DNA of 64,000 nt, taken from NCBI RefSeq assembly GCF_032854445.1, contig NC_088299.1:6115001-6179000 (forward strand), written 5' to 3'. The notes beneath the pieces were generated by a model. That model did not search any database. It saw only the letters and a list, made by a program, of their open reading frames with translations, and was not told where the DNA came from. Position numbers and translations under genes: made by a program. Source of the DNA: Liolophura sinensis (Eukaryota > Mollusca > Polyplacophora > Chitonida > Chitonidae). Shown piece after piece: positions 13,615 to 26,100 of the stretch; position 1 is the stretch's first letter, and each line of letters begins with the position of its first letter.

Positions 13615-13782
13615 CAATAATATATTTATTATTTCATTGATGTTTTACGACGTACTCTGGAATATTTCACTTATACGACGGCGGTCAGAAACATGGTGAG
13701 CAGATTCCAGGAGAAACCCACGGTCATCCGAAAGTTGCCGAAAGACCTTACCACGCACGACCCAAATGGAAGTCAGCATACA
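13615..13782 (-). mobile_element. SINE, 3' two thirds
   Basis: Tail GTACTCTGGAATATTTCACT and body with ACCCACGGTCATCCG in reverse orientation; the tRNA-like head is missing. Confidence 0.75.
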
Positions 13783-14032
13783 TAAACCAGTAAACCATAC
13801 ATGTAGAAACTGACTTGTTAAATCTAAGATAATAGCCAGCTTTTATCAGATAAGTTTTCTGAGTGGTGCAACAATAAATTATGTTACTGCAAAGTAATGG
13901 TATGCTTTCTACAACACAATATCCGTTTACACCAACAAAAGTATTCTGATGGAAAATTGTGCCCCATATATAGCATTGTATCTTATAGCGGTAACATAAT
14001 TCTGCCAGTTTAACAGATGTTTTTTTTTTCAG

Positions 14033-14185
14033 TGTAAACCTTGTTATTCCGTACAGATGGCAGTTCCCCCAGATATTGAGGCGTAAGGACCATGAAAATC
14101 ATCTTGGTACAGCTTCTATGGTACATCCTCTTTCTGTCAGGACATGCAGGAGCCACTCCGGCAGTTAGTGGTGTTGAAATAGGCG
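14033..14185 (+). CDS. Receptor exon 1 (first coding exon): 5'UTR end, signal peptide
   Basis: A strong acceptor (a run of T, then CAG, ending at 14032) precedes this exon, so at least one untranslated exon should lie upstream. The ATG at 14092 has A at -3. The first residues, MKIILVQLLWYILFLSGHAG, form a classic signal peptide, with cleavage probable near Ala-Gly-Ala. The exon ends at 14185 in phase 1 before GTGAGT. Coding runs from 14092. Confidence 0.82.
14057..14086 (+). promoter_or_regulatory. Upstream ORF in the receptor 5'UTR (9 codons)
   Basis: ATG at 14057 opens MAVPPDIEA and stops with TAA at 14084-14086, five bases before the main ATG at 14092. It has G at +4 but C at -3, so its context is weaker than that of the main start. 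Such a closely spaced uORF could lower translation or force reinitiation. It only matters if the exon is spliced as inferred. Confidence 0.5.
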
Positions 14186-17100
14186 GTGAGTTGACGACTG
14201 GTCTGTACAAAAATAACGATACGATATCTCTAACGGCATGACTCCCTAGAATATGTTCAAATAAGACGCCGTGGCAATAAAAAGATCGCCGGTCAAACGT
14301 TATAGAATGCATTAGTTGCGGGTTCAAACCAGGCCTTAGTTTGGGGAATGTGTAAATTTGTAGAATGTGTAGCTTGGTGACAATTAGCTGTCGAACGTAT
14401 GTTAGATCAAATGTCTTCCATCTACCGTCGTATAAGTTAAAAAGCCTTGAGTATGGCATTTAATTTATTTATTTATTTGATTCTTTTTTAACACCATACT
14501 CAAGAATTTTTCACTTATACGATGGTGGATGGTCAGTTTTATGGGAAGAGAAAATTGGTATGACGGGGGTAAACTCCCGGCCCTTGGCAAGTTTCTGACG
14601 AACTTCCCCACACGTACCGTACAGATAAGCGCACCATATTGGTGGAGGACGAACGTTAAATTGTGCAACCGCCCACAAGAGCGTCTTCGACCCCTACACA
14701 GGACTAATATCTTGTACAAGCAGTAAGAGTGGAGGAGTACGGCATTGAACTACTGTACAATGGAATAAATAAATAAATAAATAAATAAATAAATACAGCA
14801 GAGGTTAACTGTAATTCGCAAGTCAGTCGAGCTACATGTAAGTTGTTAACCTGGTGACTAATCTGCTTAGTGCTGGTGCTCGGGATTCCACGCTACACGG
14901 TTAAATATACTTTACTTACGTTTACGTTTACTTAAAAGGTTGCAAGTTGAAATGTACATCAAAAGCATATTTTCCATTTAGTCTGTTTGCCCTGTAAGCT
15001 TAAAGGATACACAAAAATATGGTTCTTGTTTTATTATATGCAGTTTAGAATGTCTCTTAACACAAGTAAGAAGAAAAATTTTTTAGCCTCGTTCTTGGAG
15101 GCAAAAGTGGCTATATACGTCAGTCTTCCTAAGCCACCAGACCATGAATTAAATACATTTACATGTATTTGGAGTCGTGACATCCACAGGTATAACAACT
15201 CTTCGGGGTAAGAGTACAGATAGTGAGCGCTGTAAGCTGGTTCTTTTATGCCGATAAGTTCACTTCTGACATCATTTCCGAAAATTCCGACCATTGACGG
15301 AGAATATGCATACAGCAAAAGGAGGTAATTGTGAGATATATAATATACTCCATGTTTAAAAAAATATCATTTCAATCGTATTTTTTGTTTGTTTTCCACA
15401 TGAATATGATTTTCATTTTTAGAGTTACTTTTCGCAAATCGTTTAACTAATGCATGGTTTTTAACTTTCTTATTTCAGAATTGAGAAATGGTAACACAAA
15501 ATACAACAGTCGGATGGAGCACAACACATTTTGGTTATATGAAGGAGAAGAGCTAAATCTGATATGCCTGGTGAAGAACGGGTCATTCCTCGCACAAAAT
15601 AATACCTTTGTGTTTAAACACGAGCAGGGTGTTGTAAAAGAACTGGTAACGGATGGACAGGCAGAACAGTTTCTGGTTATCAAGAAAGTGACCGAAAAGC
15701 ACGCTGGTCTGTACAGCTGTCGACTTCATCCAGGGGACAGTCTCGTTGGCAGGCTAACTGTTCGCGTTTCCCCGAGTAAGTAGAACCTATAGAAGGCTAC
15801 GGGACTTCTGTGATAGGGAAGTGTACGGTACAATGGCTCAGGAGCCTCACACCAATGCGATCGCTGTGAGTTCAAGTCCACCTCATCGGCCGTACGTGGG
15901 AAAGTCTACCAGTCTGCGGATGGTCGTAGATTTCCCCTGGGCTCCGCCTGGTTCCCCCCACCATAATGCTGGCCGTCGGGGTATAAGTGTAATTATTTTT
16001 ACTCTTGGTGCAGTTTTGTCATCAAACCAGAAGGGTCCGTTTAACAGAGGTTATAGATAGGTCTGATTGTCTTTAGCTATCGTGAAATAATTTGATTTTT
16101 GAAGTAGGTTAAGGTTTTGTACTTTGTAGGGGATGTTGGGGGTAATGTGTCAAGTCGTGTGCTACGAATACATTGTGACGTGTATTATTAGTTTACTCAG
16201 TGATACTGAAATTTATCCCGCATCGGACAAAATACTCTTTGCTGGGTAAATGAAGATTACTGACACCATATATTTCCCTATCCTATCACTGAGTCACCAT
16301 GTACCGTATTTATCATGCTAAGATGATAAAGTGCAAATAAGACCCATCAACTCGGTTCAAAAGACCCATGTATAGGTGAATTGCTTCAGTGATGTGACCA
16401 TTGCATTCACAGCCCAGCAAAGGGAGATAGCCTACTTGGCCTCGGACCCCCATTAATTTTCCATAAGCGACAATGTTAACGTCTAGTGCTGTAGCTCAGT
16501 CCCAAACATTCCGTGGCCAATAAGCTTTGGTGCATACCTGGCCCAGCCTGTGAGAAAGAAGCCATAAAAATCTTGACATAGGTTGACCGTCAAAATCTGG
16601 ACCTTTCCATGCCGGCAGCTGGGAGGCGTGCCTAGCAACGCCAAGGGGACGTCACTCGCAGCCTCATCACTACCTCACACCTTGTGTCCTCTCACCCAGA
16701 ATTTCAAACTTTCATCAATAAAGCTCATACCTCCTCAAAGTTTAGACAGTTTCCAGCATTTTAATACCAAGCATGCACCTGTGCACCAAAAATGGACGCC
16801 TGGGAGCAAAAAAAGACTTTATACCCTAAAATTCACAGAACTACAATCGTCCCTACCGAAAAACGGAAGTTGTAATGGGGGTCTGTGTCCACTTATTTGA
16901 GCATTCAAATGTTACACATTTGACGTCGTTTGCAGGATTCGAGAATATATCTGTACCACACTTGACCGTTGTTGTCCAATCAAAAGCGCAACATTTTTTC
17001 TAATGCGGGATAAACGTTGCTGTGGGATAAATAGTTACACATTGCTGTTGTGTAATAGGTACACAGCCATTGTTGTTGTGCATAATAGTTACACATGTTG

Positions 17101-20100
17101 TGAAACAGACATAACACATCGTTATTATGTAATAAATACACATCATTGTTATATAACAGTCTTGAGATTTAACACGCACACGTCGTTGTGATATGACAGG
17201 TACACATCGTTGCGATATAACACGCACACATCATTATGATATGACAGGTACACATCGTTGTGATATGACAGGTACACATCGTTGTGATATGACAGGCACA
17301 CATCGTTGTGATATAACAGGTACACATCGTTGTGATATAACAAGTACACATCGTTGTGATATAACAAGTACACATCGTTGATATAACAGGTACACATTGT
17401 TGTGATATAACAGGTACACATTGCTGTGATATAACAGGTACACATTGTTGATATAACAGGTACACATTGTTGTGATATAACAGGTACACATTGCTGTGAT
17501 ATAACAGGTACACATTGTTGATATAACAGGTACACATTGTTGTGATATAACAGGTACACATTGTTGATATAACAGGTACACTTCGTTGATATAACAGGTA
17601 CACATTGTTGATATAACAGGTACACATCGTTGATATAACAGGTACACATTGTTGTGATATAACAGGTTCACATTGCTGTGATATAACAGGTACACATTGT
17701 TGTGATATAACAGGTACACATTGTTGTGATATAACAGGTTCACATTGTTGTACACAGACTGAGACGGAAAATGTTTTGTGCGGTGAAAATGTTACATTAT
17801 TTGTTTTAGAGCTGAACGTGTGACATTGCGTTTTCGAAATGAAAATGTAACATTATATGTTATAGAGCTGGGAATGTAACATTGTATGGTTTGGGCGCTG
17901 AAAATGTAACATTATATGTTTTACAGCTGAAAGTGTAACTTGGTCTGTTTTCAAGTTGAAAATGTAACATTGTATGGTTTGGGCGCTGAAAATGTAACAT
18001 TATATATTTTAGAGCCGTTGAACTGTATAGTTTATAACTGGGATAGGTTGACCTGTCGCTGGAACGTGACCAATCCGCCCGACACCCGGTTAGTTTGGAC
18101 AATAGTAGGGTAAGTTATTAAACCAATCTGTCAATGAATGCACCTAAGGGTGCATAAATCAATTGTTGGGCGTGACCGACACTTCTTGAAGTACTGAACT
18201 TATTTCCTTGAAAGTTAGAATACATCTTCCCAATTGTCTAAACTTGTGCATGATTAAGTTCAATTACATTTGTAAATATTTTTTGTAATAATGGATTTTC
18301 ATGAAATCATATATTGTCCATGCAACGCCTTCTAAAGTATTGCACGCATAGCCCTTAAACTTTGTGTATATCTTTAATATCATCTAAACATCTAGATGCT
18401 TAATAATAATAACAGTATGATTATTATTTTTATTTTCATTGCTACCCTTATTTCACCTTATTCTCATTTCTTCCTTTAAAGTGGTGGTACATACACCAGT
18501 AGTACAATCAGTGCACATCAAGAATAGTCCATGAAACAGCCTGTATGAAGAAAACTAAGCAGTATGATGTACTTTCAATGTGTTTAAGCTTTTTTTTTTT
18601 AGTTTTGTTTAGTATAATATATAGTATATAATGCGGCCTAACATATAAACTACAACAGAAATTATCAGCTGTCTTCTTGAGGCGTAAAATGGCTTTAATA
18701 AACAATAGTTTTCCTCAAGGCCCCAGAGATCAGATCGGAAATTAAGTAGCCTGCTGTGGTGACGTCAGCAGTGATAACTGTCAAAACAACTTTAGTGGCG
18801 AATTGATGGCGCTAGGCAGGTCCGCATTTCCAGTACGTTCAAGGATGACAACATTTCCGAATATTACCAGTACTGACGGAAAATCAGCATAAAATAGAGA
18901 GGCTGTTGAGATATATAAAATATGCCTCAAATATGAATATATTTTTTCTCGCTTTTTTGGCGCACCTTTTTTCATCTTCCTTAGAACGATTATACTGCTT
19001 TTACAGTACCTTTTCACGCGTCCCTGAACGTTAGACTGTGCAAATGGTCTCATGAAAATCTCGCGGGCCGATTATTGTCAGTAAGGTCTCGCAAGCAGTA
19101 TACTTTGTGTAATTTAGATTGTAAATGACGGAGTGATTCGTTCCGTTTTCATTATAGCTGCTATATGTCACATCCGATATAGTACATCATTTAAATTCCA
19201 AAATGCTAGCCATTGAAGCCAGGCATGTTCAGTATATGGGTCGGCCATTGGACTGGTTTTCGAATTTATCATTTATTTATTTCATTGACGAGTAGATGTT
19301 TTACGCTAAACGCAAGATTATTTCATTTATACGACGGCGACTTGGGAGGAAACCGAGCAGCGGAAACCCACGAACATCCGCAGGTTACTGTAAGACCTTG
19401 CTATTTACCACCGGAGAGAAGTCAGCATGAGCTGGACTTGAATTCACAGTGACCACATTGATAAGAAGCTCTTGGGTCTCTGAGCCCCGCTGGCACGCTA
19501 AACACTTCGGCAAAGGGGAACCCGTTTTCGAATTTGTGAGGTCTCACATACACAGTTCGACTGTGTTTCAGCCTTAGTCTGAAGTCACGCAAACCTGCAC
19601 ACATAATTTTGTAAAAATTGGAAACAATAATAGAGCTTTATTGCACAGAAGCCAACAACCTAAGTTAGGAAAGAGCATGAATGGCTACGCAATAACCGAG
19701 GCATACTCCTTACAGCGTGTGCGCCGTTCTCTACGTTCGCTTTACATCACTGCCACCATTGCACAAGCTTGATCGTGAGATCCTTAGACACGCACGTATA
19801 GTTCAGGCTCAAAAATTGTTAGGCTTAACCTCATCACTGTTGTCCCTGCAGGGAACTATATAATCAGCATTCATGAATGAACTTGTTTCAGGTGTTCGTT
19901 GTCATGTTGTATACGTCTGAGATGAAGAGAATGCATTTGTATAAAATATTATTAGAAACAATGGTTTTTGTTCTTTTTCTGACATCACTCCCTACCTCAT
20001 CACGTGTTCAAAATTCTAGCATCATTCAAATTAGTTTCTGTTAAATTTAAAAGATTATCAGTGATGATAATCAGTGGGACAACAGTGATGAAGCCTAACA

Positions 20101-23100
20101 GTTTTTGAACCTGAACTATACGTGAGTCTCTAAGGATCTCACGATCAAGCTTGTGCAATGCTGGCAGTGATGTAAAGCGAACGTAGAGAACGGTGCACGC
20201 GCTGTAAGGAGTATGCCTCGGTTATTGCGTAGCCATTCGTGCTCTTTCCTACTTTTGAAAGAATTCTGACATCAAGAAACTAGGCCAAATATTGTCAAAC
20301 AATGTTCTCTTTCGATTGGCTTCCTACTAGTATGGCGATAAACAAGTTTACCCAATTTTACAACTATACTTCTTTTTTCAGGGTATTTTCATAGCAAAAG
20401 TTCAGAATATATATCAAATTTCCAACAAACACTGTAATTAGGACGGATTTATTCATATTTATGGTCTCTTGAAAAGAAGGGTTATACCGCGATCGCTTTT
20501 TTTCTGTAGGTCCGTGGTCAGCGGATCAGAATTGTCTCAGGTCAAGATCGAAAGCGCCAACCCGATCAACGCCTGTTTGTATCTTTAATAAATTTCATAG
20601 TTCTCATCGGTTGTTGGATTCTGTGCAATAAAGCTCTATTATTGTTCCCAATTTTTATGTGTGCAGGTTCCGTTTGTGTGACCTCAGATTAAGGTTGAAA
20701 CACAGTCGAACTGTGTATGTGAGACCTCACAAATTCGAAAACGGGTTCCCCTTTGCCGAAGTGTTTAGCGTGCCAGCGGGGCTCAGAGACCCAAGAGCTT
20801 CTTATCAATGTGAATTCAAGTCCAGCTCATGCTGACTTCTCTCCGGTGGTAAATAGCAAGGTCTTACAGTAACCTGCGGATGTTCGTGGGTTTCCTCTGC
20901 TCGGTTTCCCCCCAAGTCGCCGTCGTATACATGAAATAATCCTGTGTTCAGCGTAAAACATCTACTGGTCAATGAAATAAATAAATGATAAATTCGAAAA
21001 CCAGTCCAATCGACAATCGATATACTGAACAATTAATGAATATGGGGTTTAAAAACAATGATCAAATAAGTAAGTATTTAAATACAATGGATGTTTTATA
21101 TCGTTTATGAGTTTTGCTAGTTTTCTAGTGTTGTTTTTTTTTCTTTTGTAGTCCTTTTTATTACGAATGTCCCCATCATGCTCCGAATTTCTGCGAGTGG
21201 AGGGTTGACGATAACAACCATCTAGATAGTTTCAAACCTTATATGTCCTATTACAAAATGTGCCTAGTCTCAACGAATGACACTAGATGTTACTACAAGG
21301 AACGTGTTTACCTGAATACCATAGGTATGTATACGGCTTTCTAGTGATACACTATGTCGAGATAAATAATTCCAACGGTACATTTCAGTACTAATTAGGA
21401 CTGTAAAACATTCATTTTCCTATTTCACCGTGGCGTAGTACAGTTTAGGTACTCTGATGTTGTCTTTGCTTAGTCTTCACATGCTACACACTTACTCTGA
21501 TGTTGTCTTTGCCTCAGTCTTCACATGCTAAACACTTACTCTGATGTTGTCTTTGCCTCAGTCTTCACATGCTACACACTTACTCTGATGTTGTCTTTGC
21601 CTCAGTCTTCACATGCTACACACTACTCTGATGTTGTCTTTGCCTCAGTCTTCACATACTACACACTTGCTCTGGTGTTGTGTTTGCCGCACACTCCTTA
21701 CATAGTACACGCTTATTCTGATGTTGTGTTCGCGTTTATTAGACACTGTACTAGACACTCATAGATGTTCAGTGTCATAAATCCTGTGCTAAAGACGTAC
21801 TCTGAGGCTGTGTTTGCCTTTATTAGAGACTGTACTAGACACTGATGAATGGTGTGTGCCTTAAAGTCTGTACAACACACTTACTTTGATGTCTGACTTA
21901 CAGTTAAGCCAGACCCTGTTCCGCTTAAAGACCTACGGTTGTCGTCGCCATCAAGCAGGACATTGGAGATCAGGGGGAATAACACTTCTAAACACAAAGT
22001 CAATTTGTTGTATCGATTCCACCTGAAAGGAGGTTCAGTAAACCAGGTGTGTCTTGTGCTTAATTTCTGCATATAAACACAAGCAAGTACATGTAACATT
22101 AGAGTTCTGGATGATGTGTTATTCACTGACTTTTTCCTGGATTATTTTGGTTTAACGTTTTTCTGTTATTTTAATTTTAAAATTTATTTAGTTTCATAAG
22201 TTCGCTTTACTCTGATACGACGACGGTCTTTTTTGGAGGGTGGAGGAATCAATGTTGCATACGGAGTAAGATACCTGATAATTCTTCCGTTTTAAACACA
22301 GAGATGGCGGGATAGGTTTGTGGATGGACAACGTAGTCCGGATATAATTCACATCGCGCGCGACCTGTTGTCTCTTGTCCGATGTGGAGCAAAAACCCGC
22401 TTGCAAGCCCATGTAGAGGTAGTTTACCGCAGAGAATCCTGTGATTTTACACATGTTTGAAACGGAATTGTTCAGATGAGAAGTTGTTGGAGAGTCTGTT
22501 AGCTAATATTCTAGATTTAAGATTTTAGCTATATTCAGCAGCCAGGGCAGCTACCCAGAGCCTAAGTATAAGAACAGGGGATTTAGTTCATATTTAATGT
22601 ACTGTCACGCATTTATTTTGGAGCTAAGTACGGGACTGAAAACTTGGCTGAAAGTTATAAATCTGGTATTTACAAAATCCAGGCCCACTTCCTTTCTGTT
22701 TATCAAGCTGTTTATAGACACTTACTCTGATAATGTCTTTGCCTCAGTCTTCACTGAGAAAATACTCAAGGCCAAAATGTTACCTATGAAGTGCCATATA
22801 CACTAGCGATGAGCATTTCTGTAATAACTATCGAGATAGTAATCACTCATTATAAAAGATTATATAATGGTATAAACTGTGCTAATATTTGATTTTATAT
22901 GTTTTAATTGTTTGATCGGTGTTTTACGCCGTACTCAAGAATGTTTCACTTATACGACGGCGGCCAGCATTATAGTTGGAGGAAGCCGGACAGAGCCCGG
23001 GGGAAACCCACGACCATCCGCAGGTTGCTGACAAACCTTCCCACTTACAGCCGGAGAGGAAGTCAGCATGAGCTGGACTTGAACTCACAGCGACCGCATT

Positions 23101-26100
23101 GCTGAGAGGCTCCTGGGCCATTACGCTGCGCTAGCGCGCTAGCGCGCTAGCCAACTGAGCCACTGAGGTCCCGCTTAGAACTGAGTCCGCGATGATGTTC
23201 AGGGAAAGATGCCCCGTTCTATCGTATAGGCAAGTCATGTTCTGTTCTGCAAGTATCGTCTCGGACGAGTAAAAATATATTCTCAAAGTATACTAGAGAT
23301 TTACAGTGAAAAGGGTGATATGATTGCTAGATTTCTAAAGATCTAAAGAGTTATAATCCTAATGACTTTAGAGGCGAACGAGTTGCATCACCATAAAGTC
23401 ATGTATTTGTATATTTGATTGATGTTTAACACCATACTCAAGAGTTTTTCAAGAACCACCGATCTTTGTTAAGTTACAAACGGGAATATATGCACACCGT
23501 ATTGGTGGAAAACAGGTAGTGCTTATTGAACAGTGCAAACAACAATTCGTGTGCTTGAATGTGTCTCAAATGTAAGAATTTTAAGTTATTCTAGACCAGT
23601 GACATGTAATTAATTGCTATTAACATCACTGCAGTTTTTGTTTCCCAAAATTCTACTGAAGCCATGGCGTTGAGTAGCATAGAAGTCATTACTGCTTAGC
23701 GACTTACTAACAGGTAGAATAAAACCGTGACTCAGTTAAATTGCCAGGGGGCCAGGTTTCGCTGGTTATGTGTGTCCATCAGCCAACTATCACACTGTTT
23801 GGTGCTGCTCTGGCTTTACTATCCATGCTGTAGTCTTTTCTGTCTTTTTCAACACGATGTTTGCAGCTTGTCTGTATTAACTTATTGAATGGCCCTACTT
23901 TTGTTTGAAGGAATGTGGACAGAGGGTTTTTTGTTGTTGTGACTACTACTCTTTAAGTAGCCCTGTGTGTCTGTTTCTGTCTTGTCTGTCTATCTGTCGG
24001 TCGTTCGGTCACACTTTGATATCCCATTTTTAAACGACATCGACCGTTTCCATGTTGTTTCTATTGCGAATCAACATTCGTCATTATTTGACGGTCAGGT
24101 TCCTTTTATGTTTTTTCTTCTCTTCAATTTCGGTTTGTCCTCCGTAAGACCTGGAACTCGACGTCGCTGTACTATCACTTCACTGGACTCACCCCATACA
24201 CAAGATATACTCTAGCGGTAACTTGTGTGCCAAAGGAGCAAAGCCAATACACAAGCGAGGCGGTTCACCTTAATCTAACCACACTTGCGGATGGTAAGCA
24301 TCCTAAGAATTTATGTTAATGTTCGCTCTCTTTTTCCTGATCCGTACATGTATACCAAGAGTAAACCGACAGCTATATTCATGATAATTTTGTTCTAACG
24401 TTGCGCTGAATATTTTTAATTTGGTAGCAAATCTCGTAAATAGGGTACACATGAATGCAAAACTTCAGCTTCGTTAGGTAAGATATTGAAGTCCAGAAAT
24501 TGGTAATTTAATTTAAATTGGCACTTTATATGCAGACAGATCATCAGCGTTAAATCAACACCCCAGTGCATTTGTGTTTTACATGCACGCAAAACTTTGG
24601 CCCAATACATGCAGTAATTTGTGAGATACCACCCCTAACATTTACTTTAACACTGATTCAGACAATTTTGTAATTTATTGTATTTAACATACGCACAGCG
24701 AATCAGCGATGTATATTTTGTCAGATTTTGTTTGATATTGATTCTAATACGCAATACATTTAGCCATGCATTTTGTAATTTGCGGTACACATCACCTAAG
24801 TGATTTGTCGGGCAAGGGGGCTCCGTGGCCGAGGGAGTTAGTCCGCCAACGCGGCGCAATACCCAGGAGCCTCCAACCTATGTTGTCGCTGTTAGTTCAA
24901 GTCCAGCTCATACTGGTTTCCTCTCCGGCCGTAAGTGGGAAGGTGTGCCAGCAGCCTACGGATGAACCTGGGTGTCCCCCGGGCTCTGTCCGGTTTCAAC
25001 CCACCATAATGCTGGCCACCGACGTATAAGTGAAATATTCTTGAGTACGGCGTAAAAAACCATTCAAATAAGTAAATAAAATACATCACATAAACGATGG
25101 AACATCCCCCTGGTGGCAATGTGCTCTACAGATGTGCAATGCTTGAGCTCAATACACACAGTACTTATTTATATACCATCCTTAACATTTTTGTATTTGG
25201 TGTATATATTTTAAGCTTTATAGACTAATGGGGACCTTTTTATGAGTTGATTTCTTCTTTTCTTGAAGTTCCGGACGGGCCACCAGGTGTCACTTCAGGT
25301 GGATTCTGGCAGGGTTTATGTCGTGACAACAATACACGTGACGTCATCGTATATTTACAGGTGCAAAACACTTTTTTCACTTCTATATCCATTAAGCTTT
25401 TGACTCCTGGCTAAGCGCCTATTTTCCGAAAAGTGCCAATTAAGACAATTAAAAGGGGAAATCTGTCACTAATCTGTCGACTAGCGAACTAAATACTGTC
25501 TCCTTTTCTGTCGACCAAGTAGTTTCAAGTATTCGAAATGTCCAACGATCTGTTCGGCAGAAAATTAATGTTACATGGTAGGCTGCATAATTTCAACACT
25601 ATACCGTGTCTTATATTTGAAGTTAATATGGACATCTCCAGTTGCCCACAACACAATGGGAGGTAACCCTGTCAAAAAAGTCTATCTTAGGCCATGTTTT
25701 TACATATAGCGACTTGAATGGAAGGTCGATGTGAGACCCCGGGTAAAACTGGGGCAATTTTCAGTAGACATACTGTCATGACTATATGTAAATGACATTT
25801 TAAATAGCAGCAATATGTCTCTTTAAAGCGTAGGCGTTTTCAGAAATGGTTGCCTTTAAATGACCTACAAGTCTGCCTCATTAACATGCACGTATTAAAT
25901 GGTTTTCTTTAAAGATCAACACAGACATTCGTATATCGCAAGATCAATTCCCAAAACAACGTTTAACACAAACCATCCCAGGTCTAAGATTTTATTTGAT
26001 TGGTGTTTTACGCCATACTCAAGAAAAAGACCCTTGAAAGTATATGAAGTACGACATTAGGGCGGATTCGTGAAAAAGAAGCAGTTAACAGTTTTCATTG

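Noticed and set aside
17149-17755. Minus-strand frames of 152-173 codons rich in Cys, Tyr and Val
   Set aside because: Produced by 24/21-bp units (multiples of three) in an intron; three frames are open together, typical of minisatellite shadows.
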